A program made the position numbers and the translations under genes. Shown one piece after another: positions 4,807-5,094 of a DNA stretch of 5,094 nucleotides. Every line of letters begins with the position of its first letter. The first letter of the stretch is position 1. Source of the DNA: Limisphaerales bacterium (GTDB lineage Bacteria > Verrucomicrobiota > Verrucomicrobiia > Limisphaerales > UBA11358); assembly GCA_003455565.1 (NCBI GenBank), contig DMQW01000157.1, positions 1-5,094 on the forward strand, written 5' to 3'. The notes below the pieces were generated by a model. The model saw nothing but the letters and a program-made list of their open reading frames with translations, searched no databases and had not been told where the DNA came from.

Positions 4807-5094
4807 TCAAGCCATATGTTTGGTGGACACGAACGGACGATTCGTGAACACGGGCGGTTGGTTCGTGAACACCGGCGGACGATTCGTGAATGCTGGCGGC
4901 TGATTAGGGACGGGTTGCCCGGGTTGAGCAGGTTGGAACGGTTGCCCGGGTTGTGCTGGCTGAACAGGCTGCCCCGGTTGAAAAGGCACGGTCGGTGCGG
5001 GATTTGGTATCACTGGCTCGGGTATTACCGGCATAGGTTGCGGCGGCGCGGGTTGTGACGGGGCCGGTTGGATCGGTTGCATAGGCGGCCGTCC
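4807..5094 (-). CDS. Pro/Gln-rich tandem-repeat protein, C-terminal part (5' end beyond the window)
   Basis: The frame is open from the window edge through 95 residues to a TGA at 4807-4809, so only a C-terminus may be present; the first ATG inside the window is at 5082, preceded in frame by Gly-Arg-Pro-Pro. The sequence is nearly all Pro, Gln, Ala, Val, Asn and Thr. From the 5082 Met, residues 1-30 are irregular Pro-rich (QPIQPAPSQPAPPQPMP). Next come 9-residue repeats (GQP-V/F-QPAQP), then 7-residue repeats (PP-A/V-FTN-R/Q). It ends in STKHMA. Such regions are extended linkers or wall/periplasm-spanning tails, but no signal peptide or anchor is visible, so location and function are unknown. 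Repeat units that stay in frame with conservative substitutions support a translated gene. It is 38 nt upstream of the dodecin gene. Confidence 0.6.
   Translation of the reverse strand, partial: GRPPMQPIQPAPSQPAPPQPMPVIPEPVIPNPAPTVPFQPGQPVQPAQPGQPFQPAQPGQPVPNQPPAFTNRPPVFTNQPPVFTNRPFVSTKHMA
4816..4899 (-). repeat. 21-bp tandem repeat encoding 7-residue PPxFTN(R/Q) units
   Basis: Three clear units occupy 4837-4857, 4858-4878 and 4879-4899, sharing the core TTCGTGAA and a GGCGG end on the + strand. A diverged fourth unit lies at 4816-4836. Translated on the minus strand they give PPAFTNR, PPVFTNQ, PPVFTNR and a decayed PFVSTK. The 21-bp period keeps the frame, which explains the array as coding. 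Confidence 0.85.
4914..4985 (-). repeat. 27-bp tandem repeat encoding 9-residue GQP(V/F)QPAQP units
   Basis: Units at 4914-4940 and 4941-4967 share GTTGCCCGGGTTG, and a partial unit follows at 4968-4985. On the minus strand they encode the Gly-Gln-Pro repeats of the Pro-rich protein. The period is a multiple of three, consistent with in-frame expansion. Confidence 0.8.

Noticed and set aside
4769..4810. TTG start giving an 83-residue dodecin
   Set aside because: The extra 14 residues are unlike dodecins and overlap the end of the upstream gene; ATG 4768 matches the family start.
4837..4899. Short direct repeats resembling a CRISPR or iteron array
   Set aside because: Units are contiguous with no spacers, the period is 21 bp, and they translate into regular protein heptads, so they are coding repeats.

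Overview
This window is one end of a bacterial contig carrying two convergent gene groups. It opens with 20 bases of sequencing adapter (Tn5 mosaic end / Nextera), so genuine genomic sequence starts at about base 21. The left block (37-3289, + strand) is GC-rich: a hand count of 2641-2700 gives 44 of 60. It encodes a DUF4912 protein with a basic Lys/Ala/Pro-rich tail, a small two-helix membrane protein, and a glycoside hydrolase family 57 enzyme of the DUF1957 / 1,4-alpha-glucan branching enzyme type. The DUF4912-GH57 pairing, the Ig-like C-terminal domain of the DUF4912 protein and the codon style would suit a Verrucomicrobiota-like or related PVC organism, probably environmental. That taxonomic guess rests on recalled gene context only.

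The right block (about 3314-5094, - strand) is a compact run of small genes. In transcription order it holds the Pro/Gln-rich repeat C-terminus of a protein that enters from beyond the window edge, then a dodecin, a bacterioferritin-like di-iron protein, an 87-residue uncharacterised protein, a 59-residue protein of the family often labelled 'plasmid stabilization protein', and a pterin-4a-carbinolamine dehydratase (PCD). The gaps are 38, 43 and 34 nt, then a 17-nt overlap, then 9 nt, so one transcript is likely. Flavin buffering, iron storage and pterin handling next to two tiny uncharacterised proteins suggests a cofactor or stress module, which is an inference.

The two blocks meet head-on at about 3290-3313. 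The PCD matches its family through the His-Asp-Ala-Gly-Gly motif, then loses the usual C-terminal helix. Its frame stays open for about 510 nt, nearly all of it antisense to the GH57 gene. GC content also drops sharply at this point (51 of 120 for 3361-3480). A rearrangement, transfer junction or assembly join here is the most noteworthy structural signal. No RNA gene, CRISPR array, insertion sequence or convincing terminator was found.
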